Origin: CAYLZW01 sp964388085
GTDB taxonomy: Bacteria > Myxococcota > UBA727 > CAYLZW01
Assembly: GCA_964388085.1 (NCBI GenBank)
Contig: CAYLZW010000004.1
Span: forward strand, 1-64,000
Direction of reading: 5' to 3'
Length of the DNA: 64,000 nucleotides
The notes beneath the pieces were generated by a model. That model had not been told where the DNA came from. It made no database searches and saw nothing but the letters and a program-made list of their open reading frames with translations. Below, piece after piece: positions 16,099-24,770 of this stretch (positions within the stretch are counted from its first letter, which is position 1; each line of letters begins with the position of its first letter). The translations under genes were made by a program, and so were the position numbers.

Positions 16099-17550
16099 GT
16101 GCGCGATGCTGCCCTCGTGCTCCGCGCCCTCCTCGCCAGCGTCGTCCTCCTGCTCTCGGCCACGAGCGCGCGGGCGGAGCTTGCGGCCGACGACGCCAGC
16201 GTCGACGGGACGCTCGCCGAAGGGCTGTGGCTCGGCGCCACCGTCGAGGGGGCGTACCTCGCGCGTGACCTGTGGGCCGGCGGCTCGCTCGGGATCGGCG
16301 TCGAGCACGCGCGCTTCGCGCTGCACTTTCGCGCGCCCCTGTACCTCTCGGTGTGGGATCTCGATCCGCCGCGGGAGCAGCCGCTGCCGGTCTGCGCCTT
16401 CGTGCGCTGCGCCGAGTGGGTCGACGAGCACGGGGAGCCGCGCCTCGAGGCGCTCAGCCGCGTCATAGACCACCTGCGGCTCGGGCGACCGGGCGACCTC
16501 TTGTACGCGCGCGCGGGCCCGGTGTTCGCCACGCTCGGCAGCGGCCGCGTCGTCGACCGCTACCTGAACAGCCCCGAGCATGACCGCCGGCAGAGCGGCG
16601 TGTACGCGCGCGCGCGCGCTCCCTTCGCGGGCCTCAGCGCCGAGCTCGTGGTCGGCAACCTGTTCGCGCCCCAGCGCATGCTCGCCGGTCGCGTCGAAGC
16701 GCGGCCGCTGTTGCCCTTCGTGTCGCCGGACGCGCTGCTCGGTCCCTTCCTCGGCCGCATGACGGTCGCCCTCGACGCCGCGACCGATCTCGCGCTGCCT
16801 TCTCCTTACGCCATCAGCACGGCGGCGCTCGGCAGCGCGGCGTTCGAGGTGCAGTGGCCGCTGCTCGAGGAGGGCGGGCTGTTCTCGCTGACGCCGTTCG
16901 CGTCGCTCGGCGTCGTCTATGGCCTCTCGCCCGACGGCGGGGCGCCCTCGGAGCTGCCGATCGGCTACGGCGCCAGCGGCGGCGGACGCGCTGAGCTGCG
17001 CGTCCCCTTCGTCGCCTTGCGCGTGCAAGGGGCCGGGTTCGTCGACGCTGCCGGGCATCGCACGGGCCTGTTCGGCACCTTGTACGAGATCGAGCGGCGC
17101 CGTGCCTTTGCTGGCGCCAGCATCGTAAACGGCGGCGTCGCGACCGTGCCGGCGCCGGGCGGCTTCGGCTGGTCCGCGCGCGGAGAGCTCGTGTTCCTCG
17201 ACGTGGCCAAGACCGGCTTGCGTTTTGTCGACGACACGGCGCCAGGCGCGGACCTGCTCGAGGCCTACGCCGAGGTCGGCTTCTGGGGCTTCCTCGCGGG
17301 CGCGCGCGCGCTGCGGACCGGCGTCACTGGGCTCGACGACGTGCTCGGCGTGGACGAGCGCACGCTGATCGTCGCCGAGGCCTCGCTGCGCGTGTGGGGG
17401 CCGCTGTCGCTGTTCGCGCGCTGGTTCCGAAGCCCACGCTTTGTGTCCGTGAGTGGCACGCGCTCGGGCAGCCTGCGCACGGACGACGACGTCATCGTGG
17501 GCGTGTCCGGCGACCTCGTGCTCGGCTGGGCCGGTGACGACGGGGAATAG
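16099..17550 (+). CDS. Exported outer-membrane-like protein
   Basis: A 483-residue protein starting at a GTG (16099; a second GTG at 16117 is possible). The signal peptide LRALLASVVLLLSATSARA ends with ARA. The mature part has repeated short amphipathic strands with Gly and aromatic residues (LWLGATVEGAYLARDLWAGGSLGIGV, GLSAELVVGNLF, AYAEVGFWGFLAGARAL). It closes with a strand ending VIVGVSGDLVLGW. This pattern fits a beta-barrel or beta-rich envelope protein. A short segment holds paired cysteines (CAFVRCAEW). No specific family is recognised. It stands alone between the island and the Uma2 relic. Confidence 0.7.
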   Translation: MRDAALVLRALLASVVLLLSATSARAELAADDASVDGTLAEGLWLGATVEGAYLARDLWAGGSLGIGVEHARFALHFRAPLYLSVWDLDPPREQPLPVCAFVRCAEWVDEHGEPRLEALSRVIDHLRLGRPGDLLYARAGPVFATLGSGRVVDRYLNSPEHDRRQSGVYARARAPFAGLSAELVVGNLFAPQRMLAGRVEARPLLPFVSPDALLGPFLGRMTVALDAATDLALPSPYAISTAALGSAAFEVQWPLLEEGGLFSLTPFASLGVVYGLSPDGGAPSELPIGYGASGGGRAELRVPFVALRVQGAGFVDAAGHRTGLFGTLYEIERRRAFAGASIVNGGVATVPAPGGFGWSARGELVFLDVAKTGLRFVDDTAPGADLLEAYAEVGFWGFLAGARALRTGVTGLDDVLGVDERTLIVAEASLRVWGPLSLFARWFRSPRFVSVSGTRSGSLRTDDDVIVGVSGDLVLGWAGDDGE

Positions 17551-17599
17551 CGTGCGCCGGTCGACGGGCTCGGCGTCACTGTGAGCTGCTAGGCCGGAT

Positions 17600-17856
17600 G
17601 TGAGGGTGTTGTCGCCCTCGAGAGAGCGCATCGATCGCGACGAGAAGATGCCGATCTACGCGGCCCACGGCGTGCGCTACGTTTGGCTCGTAGATCCCCT
17701 CGCGACGACCCTCGAGGTGCACATCGCGGACGACGCCAAGCGTTGGCGCGAGGTGCGTGTCCACCGGGAGGATGAGCGGGTGCGAGCGCCGCGGTTCACC
17801 GGCATCGACTCGAGCTCTCGGCGCTCTGGGTCGGACCCCGTCGCTTTGAGAGCTAA
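17600..17856 (+). pseudogene. Uma2-family (DUF820) endonuclease fragment
   Basis: The frame begins mid-domain with VLSPSRERIDRDEKMPIYAAHGVRYVWLVDPLATTLEVHIAD, the C-terminal half of Uma2/DUF820 restriction-endonuclease-fold proteins. The usual N-terminal half, including the first active-site residues, is missing. Near 17800 the frame must shift to read the expected ending (LELSALWVGPRRFES, stop TAA at 17854-17856). It is thus both 5' truncated and frameshifted. It overlaps the end of the minus-strand gene by 4 bases. Confidence 0.75.
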
Positions 17857-18452
17857 GGCATCGCGGCAGACTCCAACGCCACTCGCACGCGCCCGTCCGC
17901 CGCGTCCTTCTCGTCGGGCAACAGCGCGGGCGCGAGCAGGCTCCGAAACGGCTCCGGGTACAGCGCGCGCACGTGCTCCTGCTCGTCGGCGGGGAGCGCC
18001 TTCAGCTCGTCCGGCACGAAGTCGAAGCAGTGACGCGCGAGGAACGTGAGCCGGCGCTCGCAACGCTCTCGCTCCTCGACTGACGGCAGCGTCAGCAACA
18101 GGTCGACGCAGCGGCACACCGACTCGCGGACGCCGCGGAGGAGCGGCGGACGCGCGAGCGAGGTGGCCCAGGCGACGATGCCCTTTCGCGCGCGAATCCT
18201 CGTGATTCGCTTCACGAGCCAGTCGGGATCCCAGGCGGCCCACTCGCCGGCGACGTCCATGAGGTTGAAGCCAACCGCGGGCGTTACCTCGTGACGCCAT
18301 ACCTCGGCGGCCTGTTCCGACGAGAGCCCCGCCTCGACGCAGCGCAGGGCCGTCTCGGGGATGCCGTGGCGCGTCTCGGTGTCGAGGAAGTGGTCGGCCA
18401 TGGACAGCCAGACCTCGACCCGCCGTTCGTCGTCGTCACTGCCTCGCTGCAT
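17853..18452 (-). CDS. DUF7079-like protein
   Basis: A 199-residue soluble protein starting at the ATG at 18452. The N-terminal half (RRVEVWLSMADHFLDTETRHGI, then WRHEVTPAVGFNLMDVAGEWAAWDPDWLVKRI) matches the pattern I associate with DUF7079 proteins. In those, a short helical domain carries the conserved FLDTE and AGEW segments. A C-terminal helical extension (RCERRLTFLARHCFDFVPDELKALPADE) follows. Function is unknown; relatives are often found beside polymorphic toxin or immunity genes, which is only a hint here. No partner gene is obvious nearby. Confidence 0.6.
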   Translation of the reverse strand: MQRGSDDDERRVEVWLSMADHFLDTETRHGIPETALRCVEAGLSSEQAAEVWRHEVTPAVGFNLMDVAGEWAAWDPDWLVKRITRIRARKGIVAWATSLARPPLLRGVRESVCRCVDLLLTLPSVEERERCERRLTFLARHCFDFVPDELKALPADEQEHVRALYPEPFRSLLAPALLPDEKDAADGRVRVALESAAMP

Positions 18453-18546
18453 GGTCCCTCTCGGCGGCCTGCGGCAGTCTACGCCGCGGGCGGCCTGCAC
18501 GTTCGCCTCCCGTGACAGCGACGGGCTCGCGCGGCACGCTCTGTCT

Positions 18547-20124
18547 ATGGCTCCGCGGCCCTGCGCTCCCGCAGTCCTGATCGCTGGGATCGTCGTCCTG
18601 GCGGCTGCGGCGCCGGTGCGCGCAGTCCCGCCGTCCGCGCCGTTCCCGGCCGCCATCGCTCCTGCCGGCGCCGTCATGCCGGCCAACGGGCGCGCGCTCG
18701 TCTTCGGGGGCGAAACCGTCTCGCTCTCCGCCATCGGGGCCGGCGCGAGACTCGCGGGCGCGGCGCTGCCTGTGTCCCTCGAGCGGATCGGCTGCTGCAC
18801 CGTCGCGGTCACCTTCGAGCAGCCGCTGCTCGCGGGTGCCGAGCTCTCGCTCTTGGTGAGCGGCCCGACCGGAGAGCTCGAGCGCACCTGGACGATCGGC
18901 GACGACGACGACACGGCGCCTTCGCTCGGCGACGCGGAGATCGTGCAGGTGGTGAGCGCCAGCCGCCTCGTGCCGCCGATGACCCCGCAGGAGGGCCCGG
19001 CGTTCATCCTCACGCTCGACGTCGCCGAGGTGGCGGACGACGTCGAGGTGAGCGCGCTCGCCAGCTTCGACGACGACGGGCAGCTCATCACGCTCGAGCC
19101 CCCGAGCGGACAGCAATACGAGCGCATGCTGACGGGGGTCGCGGGCGCCGTCGTGGAGGCCTGCGTCGGCGTCGAGGTCTGGGACGGTGCCGGCAACACC
19201 TCTCCGCGCGAGCGCGTGTGCGCGCCGCTGCCTTCGGCGGACGGTGACGCAGGCGGCGACGACGCAGGTGATGGGGGCTGCGCCGCGGTGGCGTCATCTT
19301 CATCGTCGCTGCTGCTGTTTGTGCTCTCGCTGCTGGCGGCGGCCCGGCTCCGGGCAGAACGCTCCCGACGAGACCGCGCACGGCGCAGACGCCAAGCTGC
19401 ATGTCACGCGATGGGCCTTCTACTGTTGCCGTCCGTGCTGGCTTGTGCGCCCGAGGCCGCGCCCGACGAGCGCGAGACGCGCGGGTGCGGCGATGGCTTC
19501 GACGACCACACCTACGAGCCTGCCGCCTTCGACGACGCCTTCTTCGACGAGCACGCGCGCCCGCAGTACGGCTGGCGCGCGCTGAAGCTCCTCGTCGTGT
19601 ATCTCGAGGACCCCCAGCGGCGGAGGGTGAGGCTCTACGACGATGACTTCTACGCGCTGCACGATGAGTGGTTCTATTTCCGGCTGATGAACGGCGTCGG
19701 CGCGTGTGGGGCCGAGCAGATCGAGCCCGTGCCGGACGCCGGCCCCTTCGAGAGCGTCGGCGACATCATCGCGTGGGCGAGGGAGCAGCTGCTCCTGCCG
19801 CCGTTTCTCGCGTGGCATGAGGACAGGCTGACCGCGCCCGACTTCTACCGGCTCTCGCGAGACAGCGATCCCCGCGTGTACGCGCCCGCCTACCTCACGC
19901 GTGACGTCGACGGGGAGCCGAACGCCTACGCCGTTCGCGTGGCGGGGCCGGACGCCATCACCGCGCGCGAGCTGGCCGCGCTGTTCGACGCCCTCGATCC
20001 TTGGATGCCAAACGGCACGCCGCTGTATTGGACGCCGAGCCCGCAGCGGGAATCGCACCAGGCGCTCGCCGACGCGTTGGTGGCGGCGAATGACCCGCTG
20101 GCCGAGCGCATTCGCAGACGGTGA
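18547..20124 (+). CDS. Exported protein with internal MYXO-CTERM-like tail fused to a second lipoprotein-like module
   Basis: A 525-residue ORF that reads as two proteins. Residues 1-26 are a signal peptide (VLIAGIVVLAAAAPVRA). Residues 27-235 form a beta-rich domain of Ig-like type (SLSAIGAGARL, LILTLDVAEV-type strands). Cys245 is followed by a hydrophobic span and an Arg-rich stretch (SLLLFVLSLLAAARLRAERSRR), which fits a MYXO-CTERM sorting tail and normally ends a protein. In frame, at Met289, a second part starts with MGLLLLPSVLAC, a lipoprotein signal. An acidic and aromatic domain follows (CGDGFDDHTYEPAAFDDAFFDEHARPQYGW). Either a true fusion or loss of the stop between two adjacent genes explains this; the second ATG lies at 19411. 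Confidence 0.65.
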   Translation: MAPRPCAPAVLIAGIVVLAAAAPVRAVPPSAPFPAAIAPAGAVMPANGRALVFGGETVSLSAIGAGARLAGAALPVSLERIGCCTVAVTFEQPLLAGAELSLLVSGPTGELERTWTIGDDDDTAPSLGDAEIVQVVSASRLVPPMTPQEGPAFILTLDVAEVADDVEVSALASFDDDGQLITLEPPSGQQYERMLTGVAGAVVEACVGVEVWDGAGNTSPRERVCAPLPSADGDAGGDDAGDGGCAAVASSSSSLLLFVLSLLAAARLRAERSRRDRARRRRQAACHAMGLLLLPSVLACAPEAAPDERETRGCGDGFDDHTYEPAAFDDAFFDEHARPQYGWRALKLLVVYLEDPQRRRVRLYDDDFYALHDEWFYFRLMNGVGACGAEQIEPVPDAGPFESVGDIIAWAREQLLLPPFLAWHEDRLTAPDFYRLSRDSDPRVYAPAYLTRDVDGEPNAYAVRVAGPDAITARELAALFDALDPWMPNGTPLYWTPSPQRESHQALADALVAANDPLAERIRRR

Positions 20125-20152
20125 CAGGCCGTTCGTTCGCGGCGACAGCCCC

Positions 20153-21120
20153 CTACGACGCTGACGGCGCCGGCCGACAGGCGGCGGGCGCCGTGGACTT
20201 CAGCTCCTCTTCGTACTCGATGGCGCCGTACGCCGCGCCGAGCGCCCCGCCGACGACGCTGCCGAGCGCGGCGCCGCCGAGCACGCGCGCGCTGCTCGTA
20301 AGGTCGGGCTCACCGCCCGGCAGGGTCAGGCCGTAGCTGCCGATCCACAGGAACGTGCCGCCGGCGATGGCGCCGAGCCCCGCGCCGGCCGCCGCCCAAT
20401 AGGCGTCGTGTCGCGTGCGGTAGCCGTCACCGCCACCGAGCCCGAAGGGATCGCAAGAGTCGTCCCCGCCACCGCACGACGGTGAGCCACAGCTACCCGC
20501 GCCGCTGAGCGCGGCGCCGACGATACAGAGCGAGACCGCCCAGGCGCCCGCGCAGGTGCCGCACAGCTCGACGAAGTGCCGCGGCGTGACCGGACGTCCG
20601 AGCGGCAGCATCGCGAGCCCGGCGCCGAGGCCCGCCAGAAACGGCAGCGTCGTCACGCCGACGAGGACCGCCAGCGGCGTGAACGGGTCCTGCACGCGGT
20701 TGGTCGTCGTGCTCCACCACGAGAGCGCCAGCAGACCGGCGGCCGCGGCGGTGAAGGTCACCCCGCCCGCGAGCCCGGCCGCGCCCGCCGCGACGGGCCA
20801 CAAGGGCGCGCTCGGGCAGAGCGCGTCGTCGAGCCGCGCCCGATCGGGCGGAGGCAACGGACGAGCGACGGGGGGCGCCGCGGGGGGCTCGGCCGCGGCC
20901 GGCGGCGGCGGCTCGAGAGGCAAAGGCTCGAGCGGCGGAGGCTCGCGCGGCGGGGGCTCGAGCGGCGCGGCGCCCTCGTCAGCGGGGTCCTCGGGCGCGC
21001 TGCTCTCGTCGGAGCCGGGCGGAGGCGGAGGATCGCCGACCTGCGCCGCCGCCGCCGCGGCCGTCGTGAGCACGAGGGCGCACAGGACGCTCGTGACGAC
21101 GGCGGCGCGCAACGGCTCAA
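20153..21120 (-). CDS. Proline-rich exported membrane protein
   Basis: A 322-residue protein. A TTG at 21120 is the likely start because it overlaps the HD-gene stop as TTGA; a GTG at about 21099 is possible. A signal-like hydrophobic N-terminus (VVTSVLCALVLTTAAAAAAQ) is followed by an 80-residue Pro/Glu-rich linker made of EPPP repeats. Four or more hydrophobic segments come next (AAGAAGLAGGVTFTAAAAGLLAL, LAVLVGVTTLPFLAGLGAGLAML, GAWAVSLCIVGAALSGAG). Between them is a Cys-rich stretch (CGSPSCGGGDDSCDPFG). It is of unknown function, probably envelope-located, and is co-transcribed with the upstream HD phosphohydrolase. Confidence 0.65.
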
Positions 21121-22466
21121 GCCTCGGCCGTGGGAGCGGTGGGCGCTTGTTCCCGGCGGGTGTCCTCGATGAGCCCGCGGTGCACCTTGCGCGCGGCGTC
21201 ACGCTGGTCGGGGTCTGTGTAGACGCGCTGCACGAGCGCGGGCGACTTGTAGCGATCGTAGAGCGGCGTGTACTCCTCGAGGGGCACGGTCGCGCTCGTG
21301 CCCGTCAGCACGAACATGGGGCTCTTGCCGGGGGCGCCGTAGTACTTCGAGAGCACGCTGCGCGAGCGCGTGCGGATGTGCGCCACGCCCGCCTCGTCGA
21401 GGCGGCTGCACAGCTCGTCCTGATCGAGCGCGCTGCCGTCGTAGCCGGTGGAGCCCTCGTGGCGCTCGTCGAGCAGCATGAAGGCGCGCCGGGCCACGAT
21501 GCGCCGCGCCCAGCCGTTCGTGCTCCTGCGCAGCGTCGACCATAGGTCCATGTCGTCGATCTTCGCGTAGCGCTCGACGTCGGCCGGCAGCGTGAACTCG
21601 TCGCGCGCCTCGTCGAAGTAGCGCGAGAGCATCTTCTCGAAGATCACCGGCGTGTGGTGCAGGTAGACGGTCGCGAACATGTGGTAGCGCGAGAGCAAAA
21701 AGTCCTCGAACGAGAACACCGCGCGGCTCTTGATGCCGAGGTAGACGGCGCCGTCGCGCTCCACCGCGGCGACGTTGTCGATGAGCCAGTCGGCGTCGAA
21801 CTTGCCGTAGTTGACGCCGCTGAAGAAGCTGTCGCGCTGCAGGTAGTCCATGCGATCGGCGTCGCACTCGGAGCTGACGATCTGCCGCAGCACGGGCGCG
21901 TAGTCGGTGCCGCCGTGCCGGAACCTCGTCGACGGTCCCGTCCAGAGGTTGCCGACGATGAGCTCGGCGATGTCCTGCGGCACGATGCCGTCGGGCCCGA
22001 ACACCTTCTCGAGCGTCTCGCCGAGCGAGGAGTCGAGCACCATCTTGAGCGTGTAGTCCTCGTGCGTGGCGCGTCGCGCGACGTCGTTGCCTGCGAAGAT
22101 GCCGAGCCCGAGCTCGCCCACCGGCGGCATGAGCATCTCGGTGGTGTGGCTGAGCGGCGCGTGCCCGACGTCATGAAAGAGCATCGCCAGCCGCACGGCC
22201 TGACGAAAGCGCTGGCGCACGCGCTCGGGGAGATCGAGCGGCAGGAAGAGCTGGTCGAACAGCCGCGTCGCGAGCTCCATGGCCCCGAGGCTGTGGCTGT
22301 AGCGCGTGTGCGTGGCCCCGGGGAACGCGAGATCCGCGAAGCCGAGCTGCTTGATGTTGCGCAGGCGCTGAAAGACGGCGTGATCGACGAGCCGGATCTC
22401 GCGCGGCGTCACCGGCAGCGTGCCGTGGATCGGGTCGCGGATGTGGATGACGTCGCGCTCGCGCAT
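21117..22466 (-). CDS. HD-domain phosphohydrolase (dNTPase/SAMHD1-like)
   Basis: A 449-residue protein starting at the ATG at 22466. It opens with IHIRDPIHGTLPVTPREIRLVDHAVFQRLRNIKQLG, the typical start of the SAMHD1/dGTPase-like family. The metal-binding HD motif is complete: HTRYSHSLG (His53, His58), FHDVGHAPLSH (His98, Asp99, His102), and later the distal Asp in ECDADRMDYLQRD. Members hydrolyse nucleotide triphosphates, often dNTPs. The substrate here is not visible from sequence. The length matches the bacterial SAMHD1-like group. It overlaps the downstream Pro-rich gene by 4 bases. Confidence 0.88.
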   Translation of the reverse strand: MRERDVIHIRDPIHGTLPVTPREIRLVDHAVFQRLRNIKQLGFADLAFPGATHTRYSHSLGAMELATRLFDQLFLPLDLPERVRQRFRQAVRLAMLFHDVGHAPLSHTTEMLMPPVGELGLGIFAGNDVARRATHEDYTLKMVLDSSLGETLEKVFGPDGIVPQDIAELIVGNLWTGPSTRFRHGGTDYAPVLRQIVSSECDADRMDYLQRDSFFSGVNYGKFDADWLIDNVAAVERDGAVYLGIKSRAVFSFEDFLLSRYHMFATVYLHHTPVIFEKMLSRYFDEARDEFTLPADVERYAKIDDMDLWSTLRRSTNGWARRIVARRAFMLLDERHEGSTGYDGSALDQDELCSRLDEAGVAHIRTRSRSVLSKYYGAPGKSPMFVLTGTSATVPLEEYTPLYDRYKSPALVQRVYTDPDQRDAARKVHRGLIEDTRREQAPTAPTAEA

Positions 22467-22517
22467 TGTCCCTACTCTTTCTTCTCGCGCGCGCGCCGAC
22501 AAGCCCCTGGCAGCGGC

Positions 22518-23090
22518 TCAGCGCGCGCTCGTCCGGGTGCCGGGCTTCTTCTTCGCGGCGGGCTTCTTCTTCGCGGCTGGCTTCTTCTTCGCGGCGGGCT
22601 TCTTCTTCACGGCTGGCTTCTTCTTCGCGGCTGGCTTCTTCCTGGGCGCGCGCCGCGCTTGCTCGGCCTGGGCGATGAAGTCGTCGACGCCGACCGCCGC
22701 GATGGCCTGGCCCACGACGTCGAGCGGCAGATCGTCCGCGTGCTTGAAGCGCAGACAGGACTTGCCCATGTCGAGCTTCTTACCGCTCCGCGCGTAGGCG
22801 GCCTCGAAGTCGCGCCGCACCGACGGGATGCCGTAACAGCCCATCAGGTACAGCGACATGTAGTTCTTCTGCGACGCCAACCCGGCGATGGCGAGCGGCT
22901 GGCCGTTGTACGTGTCGGGATAGCGCGAGAGCGGCACGTAGTAGCCGATCATGCCGTACTGCATGCCCTCTTCGAAGCCGGGGGGGAGGTTCTGCTTGAC
23001 GACGGCGCGCACGGCCTCGACGTCGCGGCGGCGATCCGCCGGCAAGGACTGCAGGTACTCGCGCACGCTGGTCACGCTCGATGACGCCAT
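22518..23090 (-). CDS. DUF1801 (YdhG-like) protein with histone-H1-like Lys/Pro/Ala tail
   Basis: A 190-residue protein. Residues 1-140 are a DUF1801/YdhG-type domain: VREYLQSLPADRRRDVEAVRAVV, GFEEGMQYGMIGYYVPLSRYP and NYMSLYLMGCYG are characteristic. The last about 40 residues are tandem KKPAA units (AAKKKPA repeated), encoded by six 18-bp repeats. This strongly basic tail resembles eukaryotic histone H1 and bacterial H1-like proteins, and could bind DNA or RNA nonspecifically. The DUF1801 domain itself has no settled function. The start at 23090 has GGAG-like sequence upstream. Confidence 0.82.
   Translation of the reverse strand: MASSSVTSVREYLQSLPADRRRDVEAVRAVVKQNLPPGFEEGMQYGMIGYYVPLSRYPDTYNGQPLAIAGLASQKNYMSLYLMGCYGIPSVRRDFEAAYARSGKKLDMGKSCLRFKHADDLPLDVVGQAIAAVGVDDFIAQAEQARRAPRKKPAAKKKPAVKKKPAAKKKPAAKKKPAAKKKPGTRTSAR
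22543..22641. repeat. 18-bp tandem repeat encoding KKPAAK units
   Basis: Five and a half copies of GGCTTCTTCTTCGCGGCG occur with few changes, in frame with the DUF1801 protein. They encode its Lys/Pro/Ala tail on the minus strand. Copy number could vary without a frameshift, as the unit is a multiple of three. Confidence 0.8.
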
Positions 23091-23247
23091 GAGGTTCTCC
23101 CTGGAGCGAGCGGCGCTCCGCGTCCGGGAAGGTAGCCCGGCGCGCACGCTCGCAGCGACCGGACGCCGCTGTCGCGCTCTGCGCGCCGGTGTCTCTCGCC
23201 TTTCGCGCGCGGGCATCCGCCCCCGCACCTGGGATACGCTCGTCTTG

Positions 23248-24738
23248 GTGCGCTCGCCCTTCTGCCTGATCATCGTCGTCACGGCCGTCGCTTGCGAGGG
23301 CCCGGTGGCGCCGGCAGAGGCTCCGAGCCTCGCGAGCGTCGCAGCGCCGGTGGCGGCAGAGCCCGACGCGGGCGGCCCTGACGAGGAGGCGCTCATCGCC
23401 TCGGCGCTCACCGGGCACACCCGCCAGCGCTACGTCGCGGACCTCGCAGAGATCAAACGAAAGGGCGTGCTGCGCGTCATCACGCGCAACAGCTCCACGA
23501 GCTACTTCCTGCACCGCGGCGCCGAGGCGGGCTTCAACTACGAGCTCGCGAAGCTCCTGGCCGACGAGATCGGCGTGCGGCTCGAGATGGTGGTGCCACG
23601 CGCGCCGCGCGACATGGTGCCGTGGCTCTTGCAGGGCCGCGGCGACATCATCATCGGCGGCATGCCCATCGACGCCCCGCGCGCGCGCCGCGTGCACATG
23701 ACCCGCCCCTACCTGCAGACCGTCCACGTCGTCGTCACGCGCAAGGGGCGGGTGCCCGCCATCACGAAGGTGGAGGACCTCGCCACCGCCACGCTGGTAG
23801 CGCACCCCTCCTCGAGCGCCATCAAGCGGCTGCGCCAGCTCTCGCAAGACAGCGGCGTGCGCCTCACGGTGAAGGCCTCCCGCGAGACGCTGCACAGCGA
23901 AGACATCCTCGACGACGTGGCCGCCGGCACGGCCGACGCCGCCGTGGTGCAAAAGCGCGTCGCGGTGACCGAGCTCATGCACCGGGACGATCTGCAGATC
24001 GCGCTCGAGCTGCCCACCGGCATCGTCGAGAGCGCCTTCGGCGTGCACCCCGACAACGAGGCGCTCTGGGCCGCCGCGGATGACTTTCTCCGTCGTCAAT
24101 ACCGCAGCACCGTGTTCAACCTCCTCTACTGGCGCTACCACAAGAAGACCGAGCGGGCGGCGCAGGCGCGCGAAGACGAGCTGCTCGCGGGCAAGGGCGG
24201 CTTCACCGAGTGGGACGAGCACTTCAAGGCGGCGTCGCTCGAGCACGGCCTCGATTGGCGCCTGCTCATCGCGCAGGCGTTCCAGGAGAGCCGGCTCGAT
24301 CCGAAGACGGTGTCGCCCTACGGCGCCCAGGGCCTCCTGCAGATCATGCCGGCGACGGCGAAGGAGCTGGGCGTCGGCGACCCCTTCGATCCGGTCGAGT
24401 CGATCAAGGGCGGCGCCAGGTACATGGGCAAGCTCATCCGGCGCTTCGACGAGCCCGGCGTCGCGCTGAAGGATCGCATCCGCCTCGCGCTCGCCGCCTA
24501 TAACGTCGGCCCCGCGCACGTGGACGACGCGCGCAAGCTCGCCGCCGAGAACGGCCTCGACGAGAACCGCTGGTTCGGCAACGTCGAGAAGGCGCTCTTG
24601 CTGCTGTCGAAGCCGCGCTACTTCAAGAAGGCGCGCTACGGCTACTGTCGCGGCGAGGAGCCGGTGAAGTACGTCTCGCAGATCCAGACGCGCTATGACG
24701 CGTATGTCGCCGCGACGACCGAAGTGCCGCCGCAGTAA
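23248..24738 (+). CDS. MltF-like membrane-bound lytic transglycosylase
   Basis: A 496-residue protein. A GTG at 23248 gives a short lipoprotein signal ending in TAVAC; upstream frames overlap the divergent gene. Residues 60-280 form a periplasmic solute-binding-type domain (GVLRVITRNSSTSYFLHRG, GFNYELAKLLADEIGVRLEMV, VPWLLQGRGDIIIGGM). Residues 310-480 form an SLT transglycosylase domain with the catalytic Glu in LIAQAFQESRLDP. GAQGLLQIMPATAKELGV and LALAAYNVGPAHVDDA follow. This two-domain order is that of MltF, which cleaves peptidoglycan glycan strands at the outer membrane. The lipoprotein start is inferred from the lipobox. Confidence 0.9.
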   Translation: MRSPFCLIIVVTAVACEGPVAPAEAPSLASVAAPVAAEPDAGGPDEEALIASALTGHTRQRYVADLAEIKRKGVLRVITRNSSTSYFLHRGAEAGFNYELAKLLADEIGVRLEMVVPRAPRDMVPWLLQGRGDIIIGGMPIDAPRARRVHMTRPYLQTVHVVVTRKGRVPAITKVEDLATATLVAHPSSSAIKRLRQLSQDSGVRLTVKASRETLHSEDILDDVAAGTADAAVVQKRVAVTELMHRDDLQIALELPTGIVESAFGVHPDNEALWAAADDFLRRQYRSTVFNLLYWRYHKKTERAAQAREDELLAGKGGFTEWDEHFKAASLEHGLDWRLLIAQAFQESRLDPKTVSPYGAQGLLQIMPATAKELGVGDPFDPVESIKGGARYMGKLIRRFDEPGVALKDRIRLALAAYNVGPAHVDDARKLAAENGLDENRWFGNVEKALLLLSKPRYFKKARYGYCRGEEPVKYVSQIQTRYDAYVAATTEVPPQ

Positions 24739-24770
24739 CCCACCTCCCTCAGAGGAGCCGGGAGCCAACC

